Source: Gnetum montanum
Taxonomy: Eukaryota; Streptophyta; Gnetopsida; Gnetales; Gnetaceae
DNA length: 37,407 nucleotides
Direction of reading: 5' to 3'
NCBI GenBank assembly: GCA_015680685.1
Contig: MNCI01009664.1
Location: 318,813-356,219, forward strand
The translations under genes were made by a program, and so were the position numbers. This document shows positions 16,450 through 29,155 of the stretch, in pieces. The notes under the pieces were generated by a model. It was not told the DNA's origin. It saw nothing but the letters and a program-made list of their open reading frames with translations, and did not search any database. Numbering within the stretch: the stretch's first letter is position 1; each line of letters begins with the position of its first letter.

Positions 16450-17380
16450 CTGGGCTTTGAAAAATGGCTTCTTGGCAGTTACTTTAGGTCATTTTTGGCT
16501 TCCCCCCATCTATCTACATTGAGGGTGAAAGGTTTAGTATGGAAGAAGCCTCCCCCCAGCATGGAAAATATTAACTCCTAGATTTTGATAAGTTTTGACT
16601 AGTTTCAACTATGTTTGGTGGGGTTTCGAGGTTGTTGGAGATGCTTGGAGGGATTCTAGGTCACATGGGGCCCATTTCAGGGTTAAACGTGGGCTAGATG
16701 GGTGTGAGGGAGTAAGAATGGATGTTACGTCCCTTCTTCCACACTGGGCACTGCTGCCTCAGTGTGGAAACCCATGGTGTCTAGCTTTGTTCATGTCTCA
16801 TCCACTTTTGAAAACCTGGGATTGAAAAAGGTAGGTTTGGGTTATCAAAAATAGAAAAATATTCATATTTTGATGACTTTATGAAATAGGAGTCATGTTT
16901 CCACATTGGGCATGGTATTCCCAGCATGGATGCATAGGGGTTAAGGTTGCTATAAGGTTTTAAGTGTCAAAATTGGTAAAAATCTTAGTGTTGATGCCAT
17001 TTTTAGCCAAGAGAGAAGGTGTAGGGTGGGGCCTACAATCCAAGAATTTAAAATTTTGAAAAATGAAATTTTTTCCCATCCAAAATTAACGTGAACTAGA
17101 CTTTTCCCCCTTTGCACTTTAGTGCACTTGTAGTTATTATGCATTGAATTAGCAGCTGGGATTTCAAGGTGTGTGTTTAGGTTTTATATGAGTTTTATAT
17201 GTCAAATTTTGCAAGTTTTGATCACAACTATCATTCTACAATAATAGCACACTAGAGGAGAGGTCTTGCAAAGGTTCTTATGGTAGTAGTAACCAATTTT
17301 TAACCTGGAAGCCTCCCATCCTCCTCACAGCTAGCATTGATCTCTCATCCTTCTCAGTTTTTAGCCATTCCCAACGTTGA
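16450..17380. other. Flanking DNA without recognised gene
   Basis: Outside element A. No conserved protein or RNA gene is visible. The DNA has mixed composition, with CCCCCC runs at 16504 and 16552. Confidence 0.5.
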
Positions 17381-19393
17381 GCTTGCCATGGTGCCAAAGA
17401 AATGAGGGGGAAAGAGATGAAATCATGTGATCTAGAAGATGGATGAATGTGTCCAAGATCTAGAAGAAGTACCCAAGCCCATCTCCATTTACGCTTCTTC
17501 TGTTATTGCTAAGCTAGGCAGTTCTACCTATCTTTGCCTTTGTTTCTTATGGTTTTTCTAGTTTTTTGCTTACTATGTGTTAAGGTTGTTTTTTCTAGAT
17601 CTACTTAACTGGAGGGATTAAAATGGAATTATGATGAATTCCCACCTATTTTTGTTACTTCCATGAAAATCTGTAGTTGTTTTGTTGCTTTAGGTTTTGT
17701 AGACTCAATTTTGAAAATAGGGCTTGCTGTTTCATGCTTTTTTCCCAAAATTTTGGGGTGTGGCCATTTTTTCAGATCTAGGCCTTAGGATTTGTTAAAA
17801 TTAAATTTCAACAAAGCCCTAACCCATTATTTTAATCTGAATTTTAATAAGTTTCAATGGTTTTGGCTATTTTGACTATTTCCATGGCTATATGAAATAT
17901 AGGTTTTGAGGTTTTTCATGTTTTGTCATGAAAAAGCAAGCAATGTTGTGTGTTTTTTCATGGAAGAACAGCTACAAATTTATGTAATTGAAGGATATTG
18001 GTGGTAACTCTTTTTTAAGGCTTTCTAATAGATGTTTTCTCATTTAATTTGGATTGATAGTGATGAAGTTATTGTTGTTTTTCTAACATTGCAAAGTTAG
18101 GTTGCTTGTGCTGCTTTTGTAATTTTATGTAATTTTGAAAAAAATTTTATAAGGAAATGGAAAAGGTTTTGGCTATTTTATAGTTATGGTTGAGTAGAAT
18201 TTGGCTTTAGCTTTCCAATAGAGGTGAAATCACTTCGATTGGCCTTAAAATGAATTTTCTATGAATTTTTCATTAAGCATGTGTAGTAAGGATGTTTGTG
18301 CCATTTTTGAATTATTGTCCAAATTGACAAATTTTTTTTGCATAACCAAAAAAGGTTTTGAACTTTTTCTAAGCATGGGTGCATAGGGCTCAATTTAAGC
18401 TTTTAAACAGTGGTGGAATCACTTCGTTTGGAACTCAAACGAATGTTTTATCAACCTTAAGCAAAAAGGGGTGAATTCTGATGGTTGTAGTTTTGGCTAA
18501 ATTTTTTTTCATGTTTTATGGATATATGGCTATACTTTTTTGGTTTTAATGGTCATGATTGTAAGGGTCATAATTTCAGAATTCTTTTCATGGTGGAATC
18601 ACTAAAATCTGAGCACAAATGAATTTTTTTAGCTATGGTTGTGTGAACAAGGTGAAATCATGGTCATAGCACATTACCCATTTGGAAATGGAAGTGGCTA
18701 ATATGTATAACTTATGTTTTTCTTTTGTCAAAATGTAAAACTAATGCTCAATTTTTTAAAGAAGAGTAAAATCTTTTTCTATTTTTAGTAAGCTTTTACT
18801 ATGGCTACATGGTTTTTTCTAAGTTTATGATGCTTTTTCTAAATTTGTGCATAGTTTAGATGCTTATCCAAATTTATGCATGCTTCGTGTAATTTAGATG
18901 TTTTTTCTAAACTTATGCTTGCATTTTCTAAATTTATGCATAATTTATATGCTATTTTCTAAATTTATGCATAACTTGCATGTTTTTTCCAAATTTATGC
19001 ATAACTTAGATGCTTTTTTCTAATTTAGACTAAGACTTAGTTTTAGGTTATAAAATTTTGGCTATAATGGCTATAAAATATGGTAACAATGCTTTTATGG
19101 AATTTCTTAAGCTAATTTAGATAAACATATAAGAGATTTTTACAAAAGCTAATTTCACCTCTGGCTTAGGAAGTTTTTTTCTAAATTTGTTAAGAAATTC
19201 CAATTGGTCATGATGTAAGGTTATGCAAAGTTGTAATGATGTTTTCTTATGGAATTGCTTAAACTAATTTAGAAAAACACCTTGGAGCTTTTTATAAAGG
19301 CTAATTTCACCTTTGACTAGATGTTTTGCCTAAATTTTCTAAGTAAGTCTAAGAGGTCACAATGTTTTATGTCTTACTTCATGTAGGATCTTT
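17381..19393 (+). other. AT-rich, intron-like stretch with degenerate repeats
   Basis: T-rich sequence with no long frame. Between about 18826 and 19030 a degenerate unit of about 30-35 bp built on TCTAAATTTATGCATAACTT repeats roughly six times. Two copies of about 140 bp (19075-19200 and 19225-19345) share GCTAATTTCACCT and GGAATT-CTTAA. ATGGTGCCAAAGAAATGAGG at 17389 could be an old start region, but a TGA follows within a few codons. It may be a large intron of the unit at 19394-22800. That is inference. Confidence 0.35.
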
Positions 19394-22300
19394 TTGAGGC
19401 TTGTCCTTGTCATAGTGGAGCTGGTTGGTATCTTGTGCTACATTGGTCATCCCAAGACGAACACCCCACCACATGACATGCCTTTTGGAAAGCTCTCATT
19501 GTGGTTCCAGCTTGGGGTGAGGGACTTCCTTTTCTACCTTCTTAGGAACTTTAGTGTGATGCTATGGTCACACTTGTTTGTGGATGTAGCCAAGGTTGTT
19601 ATGGAGACCCTGTTGCTTCGGGCATCCAACTTGATTACTAGATACATTATTGACAAGCCGCTTCCTAAGACCACAGGGGGACTAGCAAATGCCATAAGGC
19701 CACATTACCTTACAAAGATCTCGACGATGCTAGAGTCTAGTTAGTATAACACTAACAAATACTCTAATGGTGGCACATAGAGCCCACACATTATTTCAGA
19801 ATCCACCTGGCACTGTGTATCATTTACAAGGGTAAATATGGTTATTATAATGCTTTTATTTTTTGGATTGACTACCTTCCCTAACTTTATCGATTTTACA
19901 ACTTCTTATAGGTACAAGGTTAATGATTAGGGTTTGATTGTTAATGATTAAATCTTGGTAGTGGCTCAAATTGCTTTAGATGAATTCACCAAGAGTCCTT
20001 AAATTAGAACTATTATGTACCAATAGTTAAGAGGGGACATTAATGAATATGCCACTAGGTTTAACCATGTATACAAGAAGTGTAAGGATGATGGGACAAT
20101 GCACAACTGGTGGGTAGATGTCGATAGCACAAATTAGACCCTTATAGTTGGGACCTCCACTCAAACCACACTAAAAAAGAAAAGGAAAGGTAAATGTAAA
20201 GGTTGTAGCTTCTAGTGTTTTTATAACCATAACTTTGAGTGTTCTATTGCTTTGCTTGGTTGTTGAAATCCCTCATGTTGATGCTAAACTTTGGTTGTTG
20301 CTTTGTAGGACCTTCCATGTCGGCTAATGTCATTATACCACTTTCATGTTCACGTCATGAGGATACCTTCATCTTAAAGTTTGGTAAGATGACATCAGCA
20401 CAAGAGTGGCTAAAGGGATACGTGCCTAGATATGTTCAAGCAAACATCTAGCATGTAGGTTTGCTCGATGTATTCATGGCACCCATCCCTTCCATTCCTG
20501 TTGCAAAGATGTTGGATGTCATTGACTCCTTTGATGAGAAGGTTGGCCATTTTAGCACCATCATCTGAGGTGTGAAGGTGAACATGGATGTAGGTGTTGG
20601 TCACTTTTGCAACTTTTTTGGTATCCCTATTGACAAGGCAAAGGTTCCTACTAGGATAGTAAGGAAATTGAGCCATTGCAATGAAGTTCTAAAGTGGCTT
20701 GGTGCCAACACAGGCCACTCTAAAATTTCAATGGATACCTTCATGAACCCTAATGAAAAGGAATCATATCCTTTGTTTAGGTCTTATGCATTTCCCAAAT
20801 TGATATCACAAAAGAAGGTAATCAACCTAGCACAGGGGTAGACCTTTAAGAAGGTCCTGATGGAGGGCATTAGATTTGATTGAGAGGTTGCTTTGGCTAC
20901 TAGGCTTCAGGAGGAGATCCTTAGACTCTATGCTTTTACCTTTACAATAATTCATATGCACTTTGCATTTTTTTGCAGGTTATCTAAAGAGGTTTGCGGA
21001 GCTTTGAGTGGTGCACAAGAATGGACGATGGATTTGCCAAAATCCAAGCCAACTTTTTAAGCCTTAGATAAAGCACATTTATCCAATAGTGCAAGCCCAA
21101 AACCCACTAGAGGGGATGGATGTTACGTTATCTATCATCACTAAGAATCTTAATGTCAGGTAGTATGAGTCTCCTGACAATACTAATGATGATCAACCTC
21201 TCTTGTTTCCTGCTAGTGTCCAGGATGCCAGATGATGATGTATGAAGGTCGAAGGGGTAGCTAAGGAGAAGCACAAAAGGCCTATGGAGGAGGCACCCTT
21301 AGCATTAGACCAACCTACCTCAAAGAAGCTTAAGTTTAAGCTTAGGTCATCACAATAGGTAGTTGTAAGTATGCTTTCTTTAAATTTAGCTATTTCATGT
21401 TTTAAAGTTTATGGCTACTTTATGGTTTCATGTGTTAACCGATTTTCTATGTGCTATGGTTGTAGACAAGGGTCAAGCTATGGTAGCCTAAGCTGCTATG
21501 GAGGTAGAACAAAGGTGTGCAAAAGAGGTACTCCTAAAGCAACCTATGATTGAAGGATTTGCCAATGCAATTGTAGATGATCTAGATGCCTTTCTTGGTG
21601 AGGTGGTACTAGGTACCTCTCCTATCATCATCCTAAAGGAGGAAGAGGAGGAGGAGCCAAGTATTCCTATGCCTTAATATTTTCATTATATCTCATTATT
21701 TATCTTTGGTTGTCATCCTAACCTTCCAATGATTGTTATGCTTATAGTAGTTCTTGAGCCACTAGTGCAAGCTCCCATTCCTAAGTTTCATGCGAAATCA
21801 TGGGTAGAGACTCTAGACAAAGTGGAGTTCATGCATGGGATGACCAAGGATATCATCAATCATTTGCATCAGGTTGCACGTGAGATATGTAAGGATTTTG
21901 TTTTATGTACTTTATTCATAGGCTATGCTTGCATTATGGCTATCTTAAGTTGTGCATTACATTTATGATTGTATTTTATGCTTGTGTAGTGAATTTTGGG
22001 AAGTGGGATCCCAAAAAAGACATGGAGATAGACTTCTTATCCAAGCTTCCCTCTAATGTATCTAGTGTACCCATGAAGTTGTACAAGACTACTATTGATT
22101 TAGCAATGTTGTGTGCAAAAACTTCATGGAAGCTAGAGAGGTCCAACGAATCCCTATGAAAGAAATTTATGGCCTTAAGGGAAAAGTCTCAAAAGTAGGA
22201 GGATATGATCAAAGATCTCTGAGACCATAAGGACTTTGTGGAAGCCAAAGTGGCTAACTTAGGGAAATTATAAACTAAGGAGATCATGTGGGCCCGCTAC

Positions 22301-22800
22301 TGGCAAGTTGTTCAGGACAAAGTAGTAGTCTTGTGAAAGATCACAGAATAATGCATGTAGATGAACCTCATCTCCCAAAAGGTTGAGGATTAGAAGGATC
22401 ACTATGCTTAGGTCCTAGAGTGGGGCAAAACACAAAAGGCTCACAAGTAGTAGTATAAGATGGATCATGGGGCCTACCTAAAGTGGCTTCAAGAGGAGTT
22501 GGTTGAATGGCATAAGAGAGAGTTGTTCATTCAAGGGATCTAGGTGGAAAGTGCTTATCAACTTTTTTTGAAAGTATTCTCAAGGTGGAGCAATCCCCTG
22601 CTATTCAGATTACCATTGTTGCAGGTGAGACCTCTACAACTATTACTACCTAGGAGCCTCCTACTTAGACTCCTATAGATAGGACTAGCGTTCTCTCTGG
22701 CATTGATCTACTAGGGGATGTTGACGAGGTCAACATGATGAAGGACCAGATCCTTCATCATTTGGAGGAAGGACTTCCCCATCTACCTTGGAAGTAATGG
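19394..22800 (+). pseudogene. Decayed multi-exon plus-strand unit (env-like or extra ORF of a retroelement?)
   Basis: Open pieces occur at 19394-19744, 20239-20451, 20572-20841, 21729-21968 and 21990-22159, separated by stops and by segments with good GT...AG edges. Candidate introns are 21365-21465 and 21889-21989, both 101 nt, and an acceptor TTTTTTGCAG ends at 20978. Recognisable text includes MPFGKLSLWFQLGVRDF, RYIIDKPLPKTTGG, then GVKVNMD...HFCNFFGIPID. The last faintly resembles the GVxVxF...LxxP segment of the plant-transposon domain in element 4. The region after 21990 is Lys/Glu-rich and coiled-coil-like. I do not recognise the family with certainty. It may be the extra ORF of a retroelement, possibly antisense to the gag-protease at 22950-26080, or an eroded host gene. 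Confidence 0.4.
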
Positions 22801-22949
22801 AGCTAGAATCTCCATAGGTTTGATATATTTTATGTTTAAGTTTTTTTTAAGTCATAATTTTGGCTATGGGTTACTAGGTGACTGTATGTTGTTGCATTCC
22901 AAGCCTCAAGAAACAATGGCAGCCCTTAGTGGACATGGTATGAAAGAGA
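22801..22949. other. Junction between plus-strand unit and minus-strand gag-protease
   Basis: No gene. This is where RT-INT would be expected if the minus-strand gag-protease belonged to a full element, but none is seen. Confidence 0.4.
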
Positions 22950-24000
22950 TGTATATTTATGAGGCTTTTCAATCATAAGTCTGAAGAAATAAATGCTATA
23001 GCAAATAGGTAAAAATGCAAATGAACTTAGGCTATATACATAGGCTACGAAGTAAAACAACAAATGCATAATAAAATGCAAAAGAAAAGTAAGGCTACAT
23101 GGATATTGGTGCATCTGGTCATAGGGGAATGGAAAGGTTAAAGTAAACTTCACTTGTGCAGATTCTTCCTAATCTTTACAAGATTACGAAGTGAGTAAGA
23201 CCTACTTTGCATAAACTTATATTCATCATCCCCTTTGCTTACGATGTTAAAAGGGAGTTCATCCCATAATGCATCTTGTTGCTTATCTTTGTCATTGTTG
23301 ACTTTCTTGGGTTTTTTTTCTTCATGGCTAGGAGCTTCTTCTTGAAGCTCTACTTTGAACCCCTATTCTATGTCTATGTTGTTGACAGCTAGGGGAACTA
23401 CATTATTACCACAAATGATGATTTCACTTTCCTCATGAGAAAGGTGAATTTCTTGATGGATGGAAGTGGACACAACTCATAATTGAGGCAACCAAGGTCT
23501 TCCTAGGATTAGGTTGAATCTTGGTGTCTCTTACACCACTAAGAAGTTGGTGGTTGTAGGGAATTGTTTCCCAACTATAAAATCCAAGGAGATAGACCCC
23601 TTGATGGTAACTCATGATCCATTGAAGAACTTAAAAGCTATGATGGTTGTAGGTTTTAGTTTCTTAGTGAGGCCCAAGCATTCAACGATGGTGCATGGGA
23701 TGACATTGGTTGTGGTTCCATCATTAACATGCATCCAATGTATTTTAAATTGTCCTATGCATATGGTTATGAATAAAAGGATTGTAGTTACTTCACCATT
23801 TTGGGGATTAACCTTAATTTCGCTATCACAAAATGTTAAGGGTGTTGACTTCTCCTCCCTTGGTGAGGGAGGAATCATCATTGCATCGATGGATTCCTCC
23901 TTAGTGGGGATATCCTCATTGATAGGGATGGAGGTCAACATATTGACTAGCACCTCACGATGTGTGGTGGAAGTCATGATCAGGTCATACAAGCTTAGAG
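22950..24000 (-). pseudogene. Protease of a second Ty3/gypsy type
   Basis: The minus-strand frame 23992-23612 contains HVNDGTTTNVIP (D-G-T at the place of the D-x-G active site), CTIVECLGL and IIAFKFFNGS. It continues through a stop into TIKGSISLDFIVG, FLVV and FNLILGRPWLPQL (near 23490), the I-L-G-R motif. This is the retropepsin fold order of plant Ty3/gypsy, and ILGRPW followed by SIHQEI resembles the Tat/Ogre side of the family. It differs clearly from the protease of element 2. An acidic tail follows to about 23150. RT is absent downstream. Confidence 0.7.
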
Positions 24001-26080
24001 TAATGTTTTTTTGCTTAAGGGATTACCTGACTTGGTCCATTACACTAAGAAAGTTTTTATTGTTGGTCGTGGGCTTGTTGCCTCGATTGTACTTTACTTC
24101 TTCCATGCATTCCAAAATGTAAATTTGAGCTTTAAGCTATGGTTGTTGTGGCTCTTCCTTGTTGTTTTGGTTGTGGGCTTTGGTATCCTCCTGTGGCTTG
24201 TTGGTTGAAGGGGTTGGGGCAAAGAAGGTCATGGGTATAGTTGAATTAGGAGTGGGCTTTGATGGATCCAATTCCTTTCATTCCTCCATTTTCTTATCTT
24301 CCTTGTTGTTAGGCTTTTGCTTATGCTTCTTCCTTTGTTCGGCTGAAGTTTTTTGGTTGTTAACTATTGGCCATGAGGAAGAGATAGTAGCATTGGCCAC
24401 CACAGTGGGTCATTGTGTAGTTGTTTGGACTATGGTTGTTTGGGTTGGAAGACCTTGATGATAAAAGGTTTCCTCGAGGCACTTGTGATGGCACTCATAT
24501 GATGAAGGGGGATCTTGAGTTATGGGAAGCTAAAGAGGTCCTTTCATTGAAGAGGGGTACTTGAATCACGAATGGTTCTCTTACAGGTTTCCAATCGTCA
24601 TCAATGTTGAATGCTAAAATAACATAGGGGCTATAATTAGCATTTAATGAATCTTTGTAGACCTGCATTGATAGGTTTTGTGGCTGAACTAGGTTGGAAG
24701 CATCTAAGACCAGTTTCCTCCTATGTATCATCCTTCACAGGTCATCCTTCAGTGCAAGGTAGAAGTCTACATCATGACCAAGCAGTTGATGATAATGGCA
24801 AAAGCGGTCTAGCTTGAAGTATCTAGGCAGTTGCAAGTCATCTTTATTACTTGAGAGGGATCTTTGGCTATTTTGCATAGTCACTCATGTTTCTTTTGAG
24901 TGGCTTCGGTCATCTGTTTGTGTTGCACCACTTTTTAATAGTTAGTCTAGCAACTCAGATGGCTTTAATGGCAACGTAGTGTATTTGGACTTGTTCTTCC
25001 TTTCGAAGTTACATCTAGTTGTTGTCAATGTAGTGGCCCCAAAAGTTGATGGTTGGTTATTGTAGTCATTGGTGGGGGCCTTGGATGGATTAACCTTTGA
25101 CCCTTAGTTTGTGGTCTTTGTTTTCTTGGTTATAGTTGCTATGGTCATGTTGTTTTATTTTCTCTTTTCTTTGTCTCTTTGAGTGTGTTGCTTTTTATAT
25201 GCTATATATGCTGGATCATGACTAGCCTTAGCAACATCCTCTATATTTTTAATTTGTGAGAATGCTTGGCTAAGAGATTGTGAATCAAGGTAGTAGAGTT
25301 TAGACTTGATAATTTTATTAACTGCTCCCTTGAATATGGCTAACAAGTGGGCTTTAGCTATAGGCTCTAATATTTCATTTAGCAGTTTATACCACTGCTA
25401 ACTAAATTTCTACAGAATTTCTAAGGGCCCCTACTTGACCTTCATGAGTTGTTCAAGCATTATGTCAAGCTTCAAGTTATTCTTGAAGTAGTTGACAAAC
25501 TAGGCTACTAAGTCCTCCAAAGAGAATATGGATCCCCTAGGTAATGTGCAATACCAATCAAGTGCTTTCTTAGTCAAAGATATAGGGAAAATCCTCATGA
25601 TGGTATGATGGCATGGCTACAAGAGTAAACATTCAGATTGAAAGGTAATAAGATGAGCATTATGGTCACCTTCTTCGTTATATTTGCTAAATTGGGGACT
25701 AGGAACACTTGGAGGAAGTATCAAGGGTGGGATTATAGGACTTATGGAATCGTCCTGGTAGAAGTCCATAATCTTGATAGTTTGTGAAGTAGATGCTATA
25801 AGCCTCTTCAACTCCTTCATTAGGTCTTGGATCATCTAGAAGGCTTGATCCAAGCCTTGTAGTGGTCCTGTTGATTATGGAGTTTGCACATATGGCTGTG
25901 GTATCTGTTGTGAGGCTTATGATCTCGTCGTGGGTTGCATGACAAAAGGAAGAGGTTATGTTATGGTTGTGGCTTATGGGCCAAACAAAGAAAAGGATGC
26001 TTGTGCCAATACTTGAAGCACAAATGGGACAAATGGGGTGTGTGACCCCTATGTTGCTTTGGGTGCCTGGTAAATCCCAC
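24001..26080 (-). pseudogene. Gag of a second Ty3/gypsy type (eroded)
   Basis: Near 25840-25400 on the minus strand the text FSKYNEEGDHNAHLITFQS...FPISLTKKALDWYCTLPRG and SIFSLEDLVA-stop-FVNYFKNN matches the Retrotrans_gag core pattern (aromatic KALDWY, then LPxGSIxSxEDL). Downstream to 24000 the frame is full of stops and frameshifts, with Lys/Pro/Thr-rich pieces. The upstream part to 26082 is open in another frame but not recognisable. With the protease at 22950-24000 it forms one gag-PR unit. Confidence 0.7.
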
Positions 26081-26930
26081 ATGAGTAGTTAACAGATTTG
26101 TGGTGGTAAAAAAAACATTTGATGGTTTTATATATCAAGACTATGTTGTAAATGACATTAATGTGTTATAGTTTGTTGTTTGTGGCACTAGCTAAGTGTG
26201 ATGTATGGCTATAACTAGTATGGGATCCGCTGTGGTAGGATAGGAAGAAGTGGAAGATGGTGGCACCATGCCCATGGAGAAAATAAAAGCATTAGAGGAA
26301 GGTGCTATGACCATGGAGGATGTTTGCTAGAATAATCCTCCTAGGATGTTTTCAAGCTCAGATTCATCCTTAACTTCATCCTCCTCTTCTTGTTATTACT
26401 CAGAGTTATGTTTATCATCTTCCTCTTCCATGACAATCATTTGGGCTAGGATGCTAGCATAGATGTCATTAAGGGAATTTTGGTCATATGGGGAAGGGAT
26501 GTACTCCTTCTCACTCCTATGTATGAGTTCAAACTCTCTCTTGGCCTTGACTTTGATTTATTGAATTAGCATGCCTCACTGTATTTTAGCACAAATGAAG
26601 TTATAATGATCTTCATTTATAGTTGCAAAATTAGGACTCTCCCCTCTGACCCTCAAAGATCACCTACATCAATGATGGTAGGGTCTTTGGGGTCATATAC
26701 CCTCATGGCTTGTTGGCTATGATCTTTGCTAGTGAGGGTGAAGGACAATTTGGTGGATTGTTGAAAAGACATGGCTATAGTGCTAATAATGGCTTAAAAT
26801 AGGCTATAAATGATAAAATAGAAGTAAATTCCAGTGAATGAAATTCAAAATTTTAAAGAAAATGAAAATAGCTAAAAAATGAGGTACTTACCATAATTAG
26901 TAAGTGGAGGATAAGAGGGGTTCCCCCACT
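26081..26930. other. Stretch without recognised gene
   Basis: No convincing frame. On the minus strand this lies upstream of the gag remnant and could be leader DNA of that element. No primer site was found. Confidence 0.4.
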
Positions 26931-26946
26931 TACCAAGAATTAAATG

Positions 26947-27890
26947 TTGGAAACATTGGTATCAAGCCTCATCCATGTTGGCCTCCCAACTACCTCTAGA
27001 TTGGGTATGGCAAGGAGGGAAAGAAGGGGGATGAGATAATGGAAATCTCACACCTTATTTCAACTTTGGAGAGAGGGGGGAAAGTTTGAATGCCAAAATG
27101 TAAACTTGGTAGTTTCCAAAGATAGTTTTGGTAGGCTACCAAATTTTACCAGAAAGGAAGGAAAATTATGCTTCATTGGTGTGGAAACCAACGTTAGTTT
27201 AGTGGGAAAAAATGTGGTAGCAAAAATTAAATGGTTTTTAAGGCTTCCATGGTGGCTTTGTTCTAGAAATTCACAACAAATGTTGTGAAACTTCAACACC
27301 CAAATCACCTACAACTTCCATGCTGAGGTTTTTGCTACAAGGGGTGTAAATATACCATTGGATTCCTTGGGAGTTTTGGCTTTAAAAAACTAGAAAATGG
27401 CTTTCAACTTACAATGTTGGCAATGGAATGAAAGTAGATCTACTCATTAACTTAGTAACAAACCTCATCCACTTTGGCCTCCCACTTACTTCCATGCTGG
27501 GTATGACAAAAAGGGGGAAAGAAGGGGGATGAGATGATGGGAATCTCACACCTTCTACCTCAACATTGATGAGGGGAAGGTTGAAAACCAAAGTGGAAAG
27601 TTGATATTTTTCCACTAAAACTAGTTTTAGCCAGCTACCAATTTTCTCAGCTTGGAAAAATGGGGGGAAGCCAACTTATGGGAGATTTGAACCACCCACT
27701 TTAGAAACTAGAGAATAAAATTTTGACAATAAAAAGGAAAAATAGGGGGGAAGAGATATCAATGCTTGCTTTGGGTTGTAAAATTCATGGAAAGTACTAT
27801 GAAAAGCCAAAACCCAACCACCTACAACCTCTACAATACAATTGTGATTAGAGGGGGGGGGGGGGGGAGGAGGGGAAGATTAGCATTGAT
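26947..27890. repeat. Diverged tandem duplication, unit about 470 bp
   Basis: Copy 1 (26947-~27412) and copy 2 (~27413-27890) share ordered blocks: CCTCATCCA.xTTGGCCTCCCA, GAAAGAAGGGGGATGAGAT, AATCTCACACCTT, then farther on CACCTACAACxTC. Identity is uneven, so the duplication is old. Function unknown. Confidence 0.55.
27853..27867 (+). repeat. G15 homopolymer
   Basis: Fifteen G in a row, followed by AGGAGGGG. Prone to sequencing length error and able to form a quadruplex in principle. Confidence 0.8.
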
Positions 27891-29155
27891 TCTTCAAAGG
27901 TTTTGGTTGCAAAAATCAAGGAAAAGCTTGCAAATGGCAATGAAAAGAATAGATTTGGTTACAAAATTTAGGTAAAGGCCCTCCTTCTAGTACCAAGAAA
28001 AATTGTTGCAATTGAAAATCTTGGTCACTAGAAAAACCAGAGATCCTTAATGCAACAGTTCCCTAACCTCAAATCCCTAGGGCCTTTGCAAGAAAAATGG
28101 AATTCAAGGCACCTAGTTGGTCCAACAGATCAACCAAGGACTTATGAAATGTAAAACGTGGAAATCCAAAAAAATTTGAATAATGCATAGAAAATAGATT
28201 TATTTTGAACACAAAGTTTAAAACTCAAAACTTTATTGAGAAATAATAAAGAGTAAGTTAGAGAAATGTGTACAAATGGTGCTTGGATGAGTAAAAAGAG
28301 GGTTCACTTATGTAGGAGTTCAAAGCCCATTGAAGTCAATGTGATTTGCTCCATGATCTGGGTGCTAAGCCACTCCTAATGCTATCGAACCTTCCTCAAC
28401 TATTGTAACCTCAGATTTGCAAGTTGGGTCACTATTGAGGGGTGAGAAAAGTCGAAGATTTGGATGCCAGAATGCTTCATGATGGGGTTTGGGAATCCCA
28501 AAGTGTAGTGTTGACACCCAAAATCCACAAATCTACAGGTGGTTATGCTTCCACTATTGGATTCAAGAGGATGCAAACATAGGAGATTGCAAAAATCCTT
28601 GAGTGCTTGAAAATGTTCCAAGTGTGGAATTATTTCTTGGAAAATTGCTTGTATGCTCAATGAGAAAAAATTGCTCAACCATGAAAAATTGTGGAACCTA
28701 TAAATGGTGTTTGAGGTTAGATTTTATAGGTTCTTTGGGCCATGAATGAAGTTGCAAAAATGGCTGCAAATTAGCTATCAAATTTAGGTGAGATGGGTGC
28801 CCAAATTTGGGGGGTTACTATACATAGTAATTGCTTCCTCCATGGTCATTCCATTTACTATAAATAATAACTAGGGCACACTTTCTATGCTAAACTCTCC
28901 ACCATGCTTGCTAAAGTGGCTCATCAACATTGAAATGCACGAAGTGATTAATTTTGGCTTTTGTGGCTTCCATGTTGGGGGATGGAGTTTTCCATACACA
29001 TACATGAAGTTTTACAATGAAGTTTTACCTTAGGTTTCATGGGGTGAAAACTACATGATGAAGATTAGATATAACATGAAAATTTTTGTGGTGTTTCAAG
29101 ATTTTTAATCAATCATTTAATACACATACATACTAAAGAGCATCAAACATACAAG
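27891..29155. other. Stretch without recognised gene
   Basis: AT-rich DNA with TATA-like CCTATAAATGG (28698) and ACTATAAATAATAAC (28858) but no LTR landmarks (hairpin, palindromes, primer site). It abuts the gag pseudogene, so the leader of that element is missing or too diverged. Confidence 0.4.

Noticed and set aside
23514-24458. Plus-strand ORFs of 202 and 99 codons as genes
   Set aside because: They overlap the minus-strand protease and gag remnant, which carries recognisable motifs. They are shadow frames.
26956-26968. TTGGTATCA as a tRNA-Met primer binding site
   Set aside because: It lies within the 470-bp duplicated unit, the second copy reads TTAGTAACA, and no LTR end precedes it. 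The only gag nearby is on the other strand.
28919-28925. CTCATCA as an LTR end for the gag at 29156
   Set aside because: No tRNA-Asp site follows and no hairpin, palindromes or other LTR landmarks precede it.
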